Below are positions 24,821 to 34,711 of a stretch of 64,000 bases of DNA, piece by piece (positions within the stretch are counted from its first letter, which is position 1; every line of letters starts with the position of its first letter). Origin of the DNA: Tretioscincus oriximinensis (taxonomy: Eukaryota; Chordata; Lepidosauria; Squamata; Gymnophthalmidae); NCBI GenBank assembly GCA_022410635.1, contig JAJVDF010000449.1, positions 1,037,220 to 1,101,219 on the forward strand. The letters are read 5' to 3'. The notes beneath the pieces are model-generated. The model saw only the letters and a list, made by a program, of their open reading frames with translations, did not search any database and was not told where the DNA came from. Made by a program: the position numbers and the translations under genes.

Positions 24821-25137
24821 AGGAGGAGGAGGAGGAGAAAGAGAAGAAGAAAAATCTTGTTCTTATATATCACCTGTCACATCCAAAGGGACCCAGCCTA
24901 CAAGATTAATTTTCACCCGATGGTTTACATCTATTCTAACTTCCCCACCGAATTAGTGGTGGTACACATGAAGCTAGTTGAAATGTAGATTACAAATCTA
25001 TTTTATTTCGAATGGCTGAGTTGGCTAAAGCTGAGGCTCTCACCCTTCTCCATGGCTGACACAGGGCTTTGAGAATGGATCTATTGATCTAAAAGTTTGA
25101 AAGACCATCTCTTAACTCACTGCACCATCTGTGCCTC
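24821..25137 (-). mobile_element. SINE-2 (diverged relative of SINE-1)
   Basis: On the minus strand it starts GAGGCACAGATGGTGCAGTG (tRNA-like head), continues with TCTCAAAGCCCTGTGTCAGC, and has the core CTACATTTCAACTAGC where SINE-1 has the AATTGCAAG motif. It ends in GGTCCCTTTGG, ATATATAAGAACAAG and TTC repeats. The different head and core justify a separate subfamily. Confidence 0.75.
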
Positions 25138-26460
25138 AGGATGCCGATAAGACTGCAGATTCACAAGTGTGGTGGCTTTTAACTCCTCTCTCCCCTTGCT
25201 GTAAATGTATTCACTTAAATTGGGAAAATGAAATTGCGAAGTTGTTAATGCTCTCTCCAAGCATAAAGCTCACCAAGGATAAAGTGGTTCAGAAAATGGT
25301 GACCAGGAAATAAAACTGTTGGCAGAAGGCCCAGCTCTTCTGAAGAGCGTCTTGAAGGTGAGCAATATTTCACAATGTTTTGCAGAGAGCTTTTAGCAAG
25401 AATAGCTAGTAACGCTGGAGCTCCATGCATAGCAGCTATGGAAAATAGAAATTTCTCTTCCAAGGACGCATATTTTTTTCAAATGGCAAAAAGAAATCTA
25501 CCATATTGGTTTGAACAATTAAGACGAATAAAGACCAGTTCCAGAGCCTGCGGCGAGTACTATCCGCGATGTCTTATTAATGGTAAAGAGTAATTCAGGA
25601 AATCCCATCCAACTTCATTGGGATTGGCTGATTAAAATAATTATTTTGATTTGAAAAAAGATTTGAAAACTAGGAACTTTTGTCACTGAGTTCTGGTCCA
25701 TCTATCCATTCAACCCACACAATATAGAATAAAAAAAGACAGGGGATTAATACTGTTTTATGAGCGCCAATACATGAGGGAAATAAATTATTTAGGTCCT
25801 TTGTATCTGGAGGTCATCCATGTTGTTGACATTTGATTTCCTATGAGCATTAAGCATTATCTAAAGAGAATGTGTCATTTGGATGACCATTAAATATGGG
25901 CACTTACCATTGTGCTGCATCTGGCAATAGCTGTAAATCAAACAGTCAGAAATAGCTAACATTTAAATAATGTACACTAAATTAAACTGGAGAATGTGAT
26001 CCAGAGACAATGCCCTTGGGATGTGTGTGTAGAAAGGAGGAAATACAGGAAATAATTGTCCTTTTGTAAGAAGACTTCCAAGACCAAAGTCGAACATGTC
26101 AGTCAAAACAGATTTAAATATATTTTGATTAATTCATACACCTTGCTGAAAGACTCTGCTACCTCAGACTGAATGGCTAAATAAAGATGAGGAGTTCATG
26201 CAGTGTTGGTTCATCTACATACCCTCTTCTGCTCAATAATACCTCCAAACATACACAAACATGAGACAAACAGCTGACAAAAGCAGCCCATGATCTGTCT
26301 GTCTCTTTCTTTTCCCTGCACCAAGCAAAGCCTTTGGCAGTTACTGGATGGATGGAAGTGCCAAATAGATGTCCCAGCTGCTAGTCCCTCCTCCCTGAAT
26401 GTAGGGAAGTAATGAGAGGAACAGCAGATGGGGTGGTGGTGGAGGAGGAGGCAGAAAAGT
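25138..26460. other. Unique DNA without a supported gene
   Basis: A 72-codon plus-strand frame (25375-25593) is of mixed composition but matches no family I recognise and lacks convincing splice context. Confidence 0.5.
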
Positions 26461-26697
26461 TCTTTAATGTTTATTTTTAATGCCTTTTTAATCAAAGGGT
26501 GGTGCACATAATTTTGTTGCAGTCTCCACAACCGACACCTTGTGTTTCGAGAACAGATACCCTGAGTTCTGTCTGAGAGTGATAGAACTGTGACTGGCCC
26601 AAGGTCACTCAGCTAGCTTCATGGAGGAATGTGGAATTGAACCAGGAGACTACCAGGTAGGAGTCCAGCACTCTTAACCACTACACAAAATTGGGCC
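26461..26697 (-). mobile_element. Sauria-type SINE, decayed
   Basis: Minus-strand copy: GTTGCAGTCTCCACAACCGA, GAACTGTGACTGGCCCAAGG, and the inverse head TTAACCACTACACAAAATTG. The BovB-like tail is largely eroded. Confidence 0.8.
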
Positions 26698-26934
26698 TCA
26701 GTTTATCTTTGCACTTGCTGTTCCTCTCATTACTATCCTACGACCTGGGAGAGAAAAGTGGCAGCTGATCTATACACCTGACAAGTGGCTACCAAAGGCA
26801 CCTAGACTAGTCAAAGGAACAAGCAGAACAGCACGATCATCTAGGCATCTCTGACATGTCTGTGCAATTCTCAACCTCCACTAACCCTTTGCACAGATGT
26901 CAAGTGAAAGAGATAGTTCCTACCATAATCCAAA

Positions 26935-26975
26935 AGCACATAAGAAACCTGCTGGATCAGGTCAATGAACTTCAA
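26935..26975 (-). mobile_element. CR1/L3-type LINE, extreme 3' end
   Basis: CACATAAGAAACCTGCTGGA then TCAGGTCAATG, about 40 bp of the inverse CR1 terminus. Confidence 0.5.
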
Positions 26976-27204
26976 TAGCCAGTTATTGTCTCAGGNAAAC
27001 AATAGGAAAGATAGTGAGAGAGAGTGGAAAGTATTGACCATCTATTTTCAATTGCAAAGTGACAGTTGAAGAGCCAATGAGCAGAAGGGAATAGATAAGC
27101 AAACCAACTCTAACATGCACACCTTATCCCAAGTATACCATCAAGAGAGAATACCCACAAAAACAGTGGTTGGTCCAGATAGAAAGGGGTTAAGCCTCCC
27201 TGCT

Positions 27205-27360
27205 GACAAAGTGGTCTCAATTTCAGAGAAATTTCCTATAAATACCTGACCCTGACATTAGTTCCTCAGCATCTGAAGAAGTTGACATGTCTACGAAAGC
27301 TTATGCCACCCACTTTTCTCTAGTTAGTCTCAAAGTGCTGCCAGCTCCTTTCCAAAGTGG
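27205..27360 (+). mobile_element. Penelope-like terminal repeat (single)
   Basis: One forward copy of a terminal repeat seen also at 29350, 29647, 33443 and 34833. A TATA-like CCTATAAATACC (27235-27246) precedes CATCTGAAGAAG (27269) and GTCTACGAAAGCTTATGCC. The sequence then reads CCACTTTTCTC, TTAGTCTCAAAGTGCTGCC. The CTGAAGA...CGAAA arrangement resembles a hammerhead ribozyme core, a known feature of Penelope-like terminal repeats. Assignment rests on that resemblance and on the coding piece at 29471. Confidence 0.55.
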
Positions 27361-27411
27361 TCTCAGTTGAAGGATTATCTGAACTGAGATAACAATAATA
27401 AAAACAACAAC

Positions 27412-27577
27412 ATTTTCTTCATCAAAGGTCGCCTCACAAAGCTTTGTTGCTTTCTCTACAACAGACAACCTGTGAAACAGGCGGGGCTGAGAGAATTCTA
27501 AAGAACTGTGACTGGCTCAAAGCTGGCTTCATGGAAGAGTATGAAATTGAACCAGGAGACTACACGATAATTGGNCT
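27412..27577 (-). mobile_element. Sauria-type SINE fragment
   Basis: TTTGTTGCTTTCTCTACAAC, GGGGCTGAGAGAATTC and GAACTGTGACTGGCTCAA match the body of the Sauria copies. The tRNA-like head is incomplete and one N is present. Confidence 0.7.
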
Positions 27578-28264
27578 AAATTTTCATCTATGACTGCTGC
27601 CTATGTACAGGGTCACTGAACTCTGTGGTTACCTTAAGTGCATTTTTCTTTTTTAAAAAACCACAATAATATAAGGAACTCTGATAATGCCCATGAGTGT
27701 TGGAAAAATTTCAGATAATTTCTATCAGGCATATATTCAGGAATGAACAATTAGAAAAGAGACAGAGTTTAGGGGGAAAAGGAGGCAAGAATCTGTATCT
27801 AAGAGGAAATTTCAGCAAATGTTGTCTATACTGTCTGCTGAAATTGTTTCTTCTGTGCAAATATTAAAGGAGCAAAAGTCCTGACCTCATTTTCATATAA
27901 TGACCTCAGGATAATAGCATTCATTAAGACTATGTNTCTTGTGAAGAACTGAGGACTCAGGTTGATATTCATCAAGGTGTGGTATCATTATTAATAAAGA
28001 ATTATTTATTTATATTAAATTGTCAGGACTAAAGGTAATTAATGGAACAATCATTAGGAGGTCTGAAGTGTGAACATCTTGCACTATGTGAAGGTAATTC
28101 GTAATCANTTGTGTCAAGAACAGAACAAAATATCATAGAACAAGCCAGATGTAATTGATCACAATGTTTACTGTACCTTGGGGTGCAAGCAGAGATGGGG
28201 ACACAAGAAAAAGCACCATAAATTGTTTCCATCAAATATGCTTTCAAGTGCAGTTTTGAAACTA
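27578..28264. other. Unique DNA
   Basis: No recognised element or gene. Ends at an AT-rich LINE tail. Confidence 0.5.
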
Positions 28265-28440
28265 GAAATTTATTTATATTTATAAATAACCAAAGGTCTC
28301 AGAGTGGCCAACAATAAAAACAATAATACAAAATTGACATTTAAAACAGTATAAAATAGTATCTAAAAGTCGGAAGAAAGCCAACATTTCTTCAACCAAA
28401 GCCCAGGTTAAAGAGGTGCATCTTCAAAGATCTAAAAGAA
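28265..28440 (-). mobile_element. BovB-like LINE 3' end, copy 1
   Basis: TTTATTTATATTTATAAATA followed by AAAGGTCTCAGAGTGGCCAA and AAAACAGTATAAAATAG. Same orientation as, and directly abutting, a second related 3' end. Confidence 0.65.
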
Positions 28441-28735
28441 TATTTGTTTATTTATTTATTTACATTTTTATACCGCCCTATACCCATAGGTCTCAGGGCA
28501 GTTAACAATAAAATCATCATTTTAATACAACAATGATAACCGACGCACCTTGAGGGGGAGACTATTTCATAGACTGGGGGCAACAATCGAGAAGGCTCTA
28601 CCCCGGTTCCCACTCCTTTGCTGCTGAAAAAGGTGAGTCAGGCTCAGAATTTATGAGGAAATGTTCTAATATTCAGGCAGTGTTGTTGAGGTGCCTTAGA
28701 TTATAAGAGCCATATACTTTGAGCTTTCAATCAAT
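28441..28735 (-). mobile_element. BovB-like LINE 3' end, copy 2 (longer)
   Basis: Begins with TTTATTTATTTA and ACCGCCCTATACCCATAGGT, then runs further than the other tails: ACTATTTCATAGACTGGGGG, TCGAGAAGGCTCTACCCCGG and a purine-poor end. This extended 3' untranslated sequence argues for a LINE rather than a SINE tail. Confidence 0.65.
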
Positions 28736-28821
28736 ACTGTGCTTCTTTTTAATCCAACACTCTAAAAGGGCGTTCCAACCTGCCAAAAGACACTTTCACT
28801 TTTATTTATTTTAAATGATTT

Positions 28822-29142
28822 ACAGCATATCACAAAAGTGAGAACATGCTTCACGCTTTTGTCCATATTTTATTGTATCTTTGCATGGCACAACAATAAA
28901 GAAATGCAGTTGCATACAAAGGGAAGTAGTCATTGTACAGTGTACATTTGGTGTGCCCTCAGAATAACTCAACACACTAGTAACAAAAGTGAATACACCC
29001 ATAAGTGAAAATGGGAAATTGAGGCCAATGTGTCAATATTTTGTGTGCCACTATTAGTCTCCATCACTGCCTTAACTGTCTTCAGCATCGTGTTCACTAG
29101 TGTTGCACAGGTTGCCNCTGGAATCCTCTTCCACTCTCCCAT
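28822..29142 (-). mobile_element. Tc1-like transposon, 3' part of transposase and terminal repeat
   Basis: On the minus strand it encodes the C-terminus typical of a widespread vertebrate Tc1-like transposase: EWKRIP.ATCATLVNTM and KTVKAVMETNSG, then degenerate stops. The terminal inverted repeat ends ACTTTTGTGATATGCTG next to TA at 28822-28823, the expected mariner/Tc1 target dinucleotide. The internal copy of ACAAAAGTGAATACACCC at 28984 fits the family's direct/inverted repeat arrangement. The 5' part is missing, so it cannot encode an active enzyme. Confidence 0.85.
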
Positions 29143-29151
29143 GATGACATG

Positions 29152-29310
29152 AGAAGGAAAAAAAGGATGGAAGAAAAGAAGGGGGGAGGAGGAAAATGGA
29201 AAAAATAATGAATTAAATAAAGAAGCAGCAAGTAAAAGGGGGTGGGAGGGGGCAAGGGNGGGAGGGATTGGGTGGAGGCATGGATGGGAGCAAGGGGGGG
29301 AGGGGCTGCA
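29152..29310. repeat. Purine-rich tract
   Basis: Almost pure A/G on the plus strand (AAGGAAAAAAAGGATGG, then GGGGGTGGGAGGGGG), with one N. It could adopt triplex or G-quadruplex structure (inference). Confidence 0.8.
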
Positions 29311-29349
29311 TTACCATAACACAATCGGCTAATTCCTACGAAAGTTTAT

Positions 29350-29745
29350 ACTATCTGCTTTTCTCCTGTTAGTCTCCAAGTGCTACTAGTCTCTTTGCTG
29401 GACTTGCTACTAGACCAACACACCTATTTCTCTGAAATTGACTACCACGGNAAGCACCAGTATCAGCGGAATGGAGTGGAAATCCATCAACCTCTCCAGG
29501 ACTCTTGCTCAGATACAGACAGATACAATCTTTCTTAAACACTGCAAACAGGAGAACATCATCCCCAAAGGACTACGACGAGTAAAGAAACTAGTAGNTT
29601 CTCCAAGAAACTACTGAAACATCAGCGTCTTATACAGCAAACAGGGCATCTGAAGAAGTAGACGTGTCTACGAAAGCTTATGCCACCTCCTTTTCTACTG
29701 TTAGTCTCTAAGTGCTACTAGCCTCTTTGCTCCACTAGTAATTAT
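29350..29745 (+). mobile_element. Penelope-like element relic: terminal repeat, coding piece, terminal repeat
   Basis: First terminal repeat 29350-29445 (CCTACGAAAG, CTCCTGTTAGTCTCC, TCTCTGAAATTG). Middle: from 29471 an open frame of about 40 codons, with NLSRTLAQIQTDTIFLKHC and QENIIPKGLRRVKK, resembling the region upstream of reverse transcriptase in Penelope-like proteins. Second terminal repeat 29647-29745 begins GCATCTGAAGAAGTAGAC. Two like repeats around coding sequence is the Penelope arrangement, but almost all of the protein is deleted. The catalytic reverse-transcriptase and GIY-YIG regions are absent. Assignment is by recollection of family motifs and needs a protein search. Confidence 0.55.
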
Positions 29746-30589
29746 ANGTTTTAGAAATTGTAGCACTAGCAAGCAGTAGTAGTTTTATGAGCAAACTTTG
29801 ACCAAGTTCTTATTTAATACTGTTATTTTGCATAGCCAGGCAAGAAACAATTCTCCGTGGTAACTGATTTTTTTCNCCATCACCCTTGATCCTCTGACAT
29901 TCCCTGCTTCAGAGTCTCAAGGTGAAACTTTATTATAAAGGGCATGATGCTGTCTGACCCTTTGCATCATTACCTTATCATGCCTGAGGGTAGCAGTCCT
30001 TTATTCATGACTAACTTGGCCTAGCCAACAGTTAGTTGCCGCATGGGAATTGAGCTTTGTAACTGTTGCCTATTGACTTTCCTTGACTTAGAATCCATCC
30101 CAGGGAATTCTCTCCCATATTTTCCAGAATCTCATGTCAGAAAAAGGTTTCCATAATACATCACTCAAGGAGGAGTATGCACTGTGACAAGGGAGGTAAT
30201 TAGAAGTGTCATTTTCCCATAGGCAACAGAGAAGAGACCAGATTTCTCTAGCTTATTTCAATTTTTTTTTGTCACCACATAAGAAAGAACTGTGATCTCA
30301 AAACATCTATATTTGCTATCCAGGAGTTAACGCTTTCTGGAATTTTCAAGGCAATTTTTTTTNAAACAAGCAGCAATAGATTGATGGCTCTAGATGCCGT
30401 ACTGATTTTTGACTAAAGGGGCATGTGATAAAATTCAATTTTATCATGGATTTTCTCTTAACAAAAACATAACCATTGCATTCCTATGTATCCTAAATCT
30501 GATTGCTACACAACCGTCCCTTTTGCTGTTCAATGCTTTACACTTGCCAGAAAAGACAAGAAAGGAAATAAATTTCTTTCTATGAAAGC
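29746..30589. other. Unique DNA
   Basis: No gene or family recognised; T-rich run near 30261 and an N at 30363. Confidence 0.5.
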
Positions 30590-30663
30590 ATCACCAAATA
30601 GGGAAATATAGTAGATGCGGTGTACCTTGACTTCAGCAAAGCATTTAACAAAGTATCTCGGGC
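30590..30663 (+). mobile_element. LINE reverse-transcriptase motif fragment (CR1-type)
   Basis: The frame at 30602-30661 reads GNIVDAVYLDFSKAFNKVSR. The YLDFSKAF segment is the first catalytic aspartate motif of LINE reverse transcriptases and matches the CR1 wording. Only about 70 bp survive before a Sauria SINE begins. Confidence 0.75.
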
Positions 30664-30682
30664 CTTAAAAAAGGATAAAAGG

Positions 30683-31137
30683 CAGAGCCAGTTTGGTGTA
30701 GTGGTTGAGTGTTGGACTCGTACCTGATAGTATCCCGGTTCGATTCCCCACTCCTCTTACGAAAGCCAGCTGGGTGACCTTGGGCCAGTCACAGTTCTTT
30801 GAACTCTCTCAGCCCCATCTACTCCACAGGGTGTCTGTTATGGAGAAAGCAACAAAAGCTATGTGCTGGGTAACCTTGGGCCAGTCACAGTTCTTTGAAC
30901 TCTCTCAGCCCCACCTACTCCACAGGGTGTCTGTTGCGGAGAAAGCAACAAATGCTATGTGCTGGGTGACCTTGGGCCAGTCACAGTTCTTTGAACTCTC
31001 TCAGCCCCATCTACTCCACAGGGTGTCTGTTATGGAGAAAGCAACAAAAGCTATGTGCACCACCCTATNGTTGGCCACCCTGAGACCTTCGGGTGTAGGG
31101 TGGGATACAAGTACAAACAAACAAATAAATAAAATAA
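30683..31137 (+). mobile_element. Sauria-type SINE with internal 96-bp triplication
   Basis: Excellent head: box A TGGTGTAGTGG (30694-30704) and perfect box B GGTTCGATTCC (30737-30747). The body segment from CTGGGTGACCTTGGGCCAGT to GCAACAAAAGCTATGTG is present three times in tandem (starts 30770, 30866, 30962; 96 bp each). It is followed by the BovB-like tail GAGACCTTCGGGTGTAGGGT and AAATA repeats. Because 96 is divisible by three, a 147-codon frame crosses it and mimics a 32-residue repeat protein; it is not one. Confidence 0.92.
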
Positions 31138-31588
31138 AACAAATTTAGGGAGAAATGAACTCAAATTTACTCAAAGTGCTCCTCTTTAGGCATGTCTGAT
31201 TTCACCTATAGTCTTCCCTAAAAGGATAGGATGGTCTATTAGAAATGTCTTACTCTGAAGAGCAATATGATAAAAGAAGCATTTGAGTAGGACTTGAGGG
31301 GGGCGGGGAGATGGGGGAGAGAGTTACTAAAGGAAGGTGAATATATAGGACATAAAGAACAGAGCAGCGAAAATACTACAGAAAGTAGGCCAGCACATTT
31401 AACTCATTCCTGTCTCCAATAATTGCATCTCATATAGGGAATCAATTCAATTAATTGCTGCAGTGTGCCAATTGTTATCAAGCTGGGCATTTTCAAAGGA
31501 GAACAGGAAGCTTCATGGGGCGGGAAGACAACAGAGGCTATAATAAAAAATAACTTTTTGTTATTAGATGTGCCTCTGAACAGCAATT
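31138..31588. other. Unique DNA
   Basis: Nothing recognised; includes a short G-rich patch at 31300-31320. Confidence 0.5.
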
Positions 31589-31893
31589 ACATAAGAACAT
31601 AAAAGGAGTCCTGCTGAATCAGACCACAGCTCATCTAGTCCAGCCTTCTGTCTCACATAGAGGCCTACCAATTGCACCTGGGNAGTCGGAAACAGAAGAA
31701 GGAAAAACGTGCACCTGTTCTCGAAGCCCTGCATGTCTAATCCGGTCTTAAAGCTATCCAGGCAGCTAGCTACTGCCACCTCTTCTGGAAGTAAATTCCA
31801 TAGGCTGATGACCCTCTGGGTGAAAAAATATTTTCCTTTGTCTGTCCTCACTCTTTTGCCCATCAGTTCCAAGGAATGTCCCCTGGGATTCAT
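31589..31893 (-). mobile_element. CR1/L3-type LINE with internal deletion
   Basis: Tail ACATAAGAACATAAAAGGAG, then TCATCTAGTCCAGCCTTCTG. About 130 bp of 3' untranslated sequence is missing between 31731 and 31735, where GAAGCCCTGCATG jumps to TCTAATCCGGTC. The minus strand then encodes FKTGLD, VISLWNLLPEEVAVAS and GKYFFTQ. Ends near 31893 at the SRGHSLELMGK-coding block. Confidence 0.9.
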
Positions 31894-32290
31894 AAATGGA
31901 GAGAATGCTTTGGAGTTAATTGACAATACCTGAGATTCTTTAATAAAATAAGCAAGATTTATATTATCCTTCAAGGTGCAGTTTTATTATGTGTAGCTGA
32001 TCACATTTGGCATTACACAGGCTTGCAACCTGCCACATACAATGTTAGCTATTGCACTTATGTTCCCTTTATAACTTTCCCAATGTCCTCTGGTTTATCA
32101 CTGGCAACATATTTCTGCCTGGGAAATTCATTGATCTGATCCAGCAGGTTTATTAATGAGTTATTGGCTTGTGATAGGAACTATCTCCATGACTTGACAG
32201 CTGGGCAAAAGGGTATTGGTTGACAATTGCACAGACATGTCATGAGAGATGCTTAAAGAAAGGGGCAGAGGAAAGACTACCTTCAAATTC
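31894..32290. other. Unique DNA
   Basis: No recognised element; lies between a CR1 and a SINE-1 tail. Confidence 0.5.
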
Positions 32291-32585
32291 GAAGAAGAAG
32301 AAGAAGAGGGTTCTTATACCCTGCTTTTCTCACCTTTCAAAGGGATTCAAAGTAGCTTACAAAGGTATTTTTGCCCAAAGACTGACATTCTATCTTCCCC
32401 ATCCGACTGTGGTGGTTCCCATGTATCTGCTTGCCGTCACTTGCAATTTCTTGCAATTCATGCTTTCGAATAGCTGGGTTGGCTAGAGCTACAGGCTCAC
32501 CCCTCCCCACGTCCGACACAGGGCCTTGAAACCCGATCTCCCAGATGAGAGACGGTTTCCTTAACGACTGAGCTATCCATGCCTG
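32291..32585 (-). mobile_element. SINE-1
   Basis: GAA tail at 32291-32308, CCTGCTTTTCTCACCTTTCA, TTGCAATTTCTTGCAATTCA, and the tRNA-like head ending GACTGAGCTATCCATGCCTG. About ten bases are deleted where other copies read CTAGTGGAAGGTG. Confidence 0.92.
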
Positions 32586-33442
32586 TCACAATTTAATTCC
32601 ATTTATTTTTATTTATTTGTTTATCTTCCAGCTGCATCTGTATGCTTGTGATAAGAAGAAGGTTTGTGGGCTATTGAGCTTTAGGGCTGTGTTCTCACTA
32701 GGGGAAAAATGGGTGCAAAAGCTGTGTGGCTTTGCATTGGGTGCACAGAATTCACCTATAATCCACAGAGGAAGCACACAGATATGTCGTTCACAAAGCC
32801 ACCCGGTGCCAGAATGGAGTTCCCCCTTCGAAGCGATGCAGGTACAGTTTTTCACAATTCAAGCTAACCATGCTCTGGTTATGGTTTGTCCATAGAGAGT
32901 GCCTCTTTGTAAGCACTGTGGTACACTGCCGCTGTGCCTCCATTTTGTTTTAAGCCCCAAAGAGGCAGCAATTGTTTTTAAAGCGTTCCTTGCTGGATTT
33001 TCTGAACAAAGACAAGCACAGCAATTTTTTTGAAATCTACTTTCTGAATAGATGAGGTCTAAGTATACTTCTTCTGATAAAGGAGTAAACAGAATTATAA
33101 GTACAGAATTACATAGGTAAACTGCATATGTAAATAGCAATAAGAATACAAACAGATATGGTAACATTATTTGAGGTATAAGCTTGTTGGTGTTATAAAG
33201 TAAAGTAATGTTGACTGGGAACAGAATGGAAAAAATATTACTGTATTCCTTGAACAAGATCCAGCATGTTCAACCCTAGCCTCTGGGTAGCTAGTAATAC
33301 ATGGCCCGTGACAGTTACTCTGTACTCAGAGTAGCCCAGGAAGCCAAAATGTTGGATGCACCTGAACAAAGATGCTTATAAACGGGCATGTCCACATAGT
33401 TAGACGATTTAAAAGTTTTTCTAGTCTTACAAGAATTTAACA
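32586..33442. other. Unique DNA
   Basis: Opposite-strand frames of 80-132 codons at 32613-33257 have no domain and overlap each other; treated as chance. Confidence 0.5.
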
Positions 33443-33673
33443 GCAAAGGGGCTAGTAGCACTTTGAGACTAACAGGAGAAAAGTGGGTGGCGTAAGCTTT
33501 CGTAGACATGTCTACTTCAGATGCTACTTCGGATACTACTTCAGATGCATCTGAAGAAGTAGATGTGTCTACGAAAGCTTACGCCACCCACTTTTCTCCT
33601 GTTAATCTCAAAGTGCTAATAGCCCCTTTGCTGGTCTTTCTACTGGAATAACACGGCTATTTCTCTGAAAAAT
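33443..33673. mobile_element. Penelope-like terminal repeat, head-to-head inverted pair
   Basis: Two copies of the repeat joined head to head. The left arm is inverted (GCAAAGGGGCTAGTAGCACT ... CTTTCGTAGACATGTC) and the right arm forward (CATCTGAAGAAGTAGATG ... CTCCTGTTAATCTC). The centre at 33520-33550 carries several partial CTTCAGATGC units. Flanking AATTTAACA at 33434-33442 and 33674-33682 is a 9-bp target duplication, so the pair arrived as a unit. Single-stranded it would form a long hairpin. Confidence 0.65.
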
Positions 33674-34318
33674 AATTTAACAAGCCTTCTAGTATTCATT
33701 TTTTCAGGGTGCAAAGAAGACTTTTAAAGGACTTCTTCCCAAGATTAGAAAACAATGTAATAAATCAAAATGGTCTCGCCTTTTTTCCTGTCGGATGCAT
33801 AGGTTTCTCAAGCTACAAACAGAGATGTTAGGCTGGAGAATACATTGACAAGCAAAGCTGAACAGGCATTTTCATTCTCTGCTAGTCTTGCAGCTTGAGA
33901 AAGAATATAATGTCAAGTGCTCAGATTTAACCAATCTCCATTCACGCAAGGAATTGAAAGAACTGCCTAATCTTCTTTAACATAAACCAGAGTTTTATGA
34001 GAATGATACTTTCCCATTTGTGATCCTCTGTTGTTCTTATATGGACTGAGAATTCCCACCTCTGAAGTGCTGTATAACTACGCAATAGGTACCTTCCACA
34101 CTGCACACTTGTGATGCACAAGCCTTTATTGGCCCAGATTACTCAGGTTTTTATTTTTTAAAAAGTATCCTAACAATAATGCAAAAAAGAAAGGGACAGC
34201 ACCCTCTTCCCTGGAGGAAATTCAGGTGCTTTAAAACCCAGAAATTATTAAAACATCCCACTGTTAGGCTTGAAGCTCTGTAAGACAGACTGATTTCTTG
34301 CCCAAAATAAGAGCACAA
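33674..34318. other. Unique DNA
   Basis: No recognised element; A/T-rich runs near 34150. Confidence 0.5.
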
Positions 34319-34531
34319 CTATGGATGTCTGGATGTTGCCTCTGGGATGGAGCAACAGGCAGGACTCCTGAAATACCATTTGCAGGGAGTCATGAACAGG
34401 AGAATATTTTGCTTTCCTCTGTTTGGACTGCCCAGGTGCATCTGGTGGGCCTCTGGGTGACACAGAATGCTGGACTCGATGGGCTGTGGCCTGATCCAGG
34501 ATGGCTCTTCTTATGTTCTTAACTATCATTT
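34319..34531 (+). mobile_element. CR1/L3-type LINE, 3' end
   Basis: 3'-terminal 213 bp: GGATGGAGCAACAGGCAGGA, GACTGCCCAGGTGCATCTGG, CTCGATGGGCTGTGGCCTGA and TTCTTATGTTCTTAA. It matches the copy at 46300-46508 closely, so it belongs to the younger subfamily. Confidence 0.92.
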
Positions 34532-34711
34532 TTTGCCATGTTATTTCCTAACGCTGGTTAATTTTCAAACCCATCAATTTAATTCTTTTTTTCTCTTACA
34601 ATGTCAAACTATAACAATTCTCATATTTTCTCTTACAACGTCAAACTATAACAATTCTCGTATGTAATAATACCAATTTTGTGACATTGGTATTAATATA
34701 TACCAATCAAA
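34532..34711. repeat. Short direct repeat in unique DNA
   Basis: TCTCTTACAATGTCAAACTA (34592) recurs as CTCTTACAACGTCAAACTAT (34630), each followed by AACAATTCTC, a tandem duplication of about 38 bp with few mismatches. Confidence 0.7.

Noticed and set aside
30705..31148. 147-codon frame encoding a 32-residue tandem repeat protein
   Set aside because: It is the translation of a triplicated Sauria SINE body; 96 bp is a multiple of three by chance.
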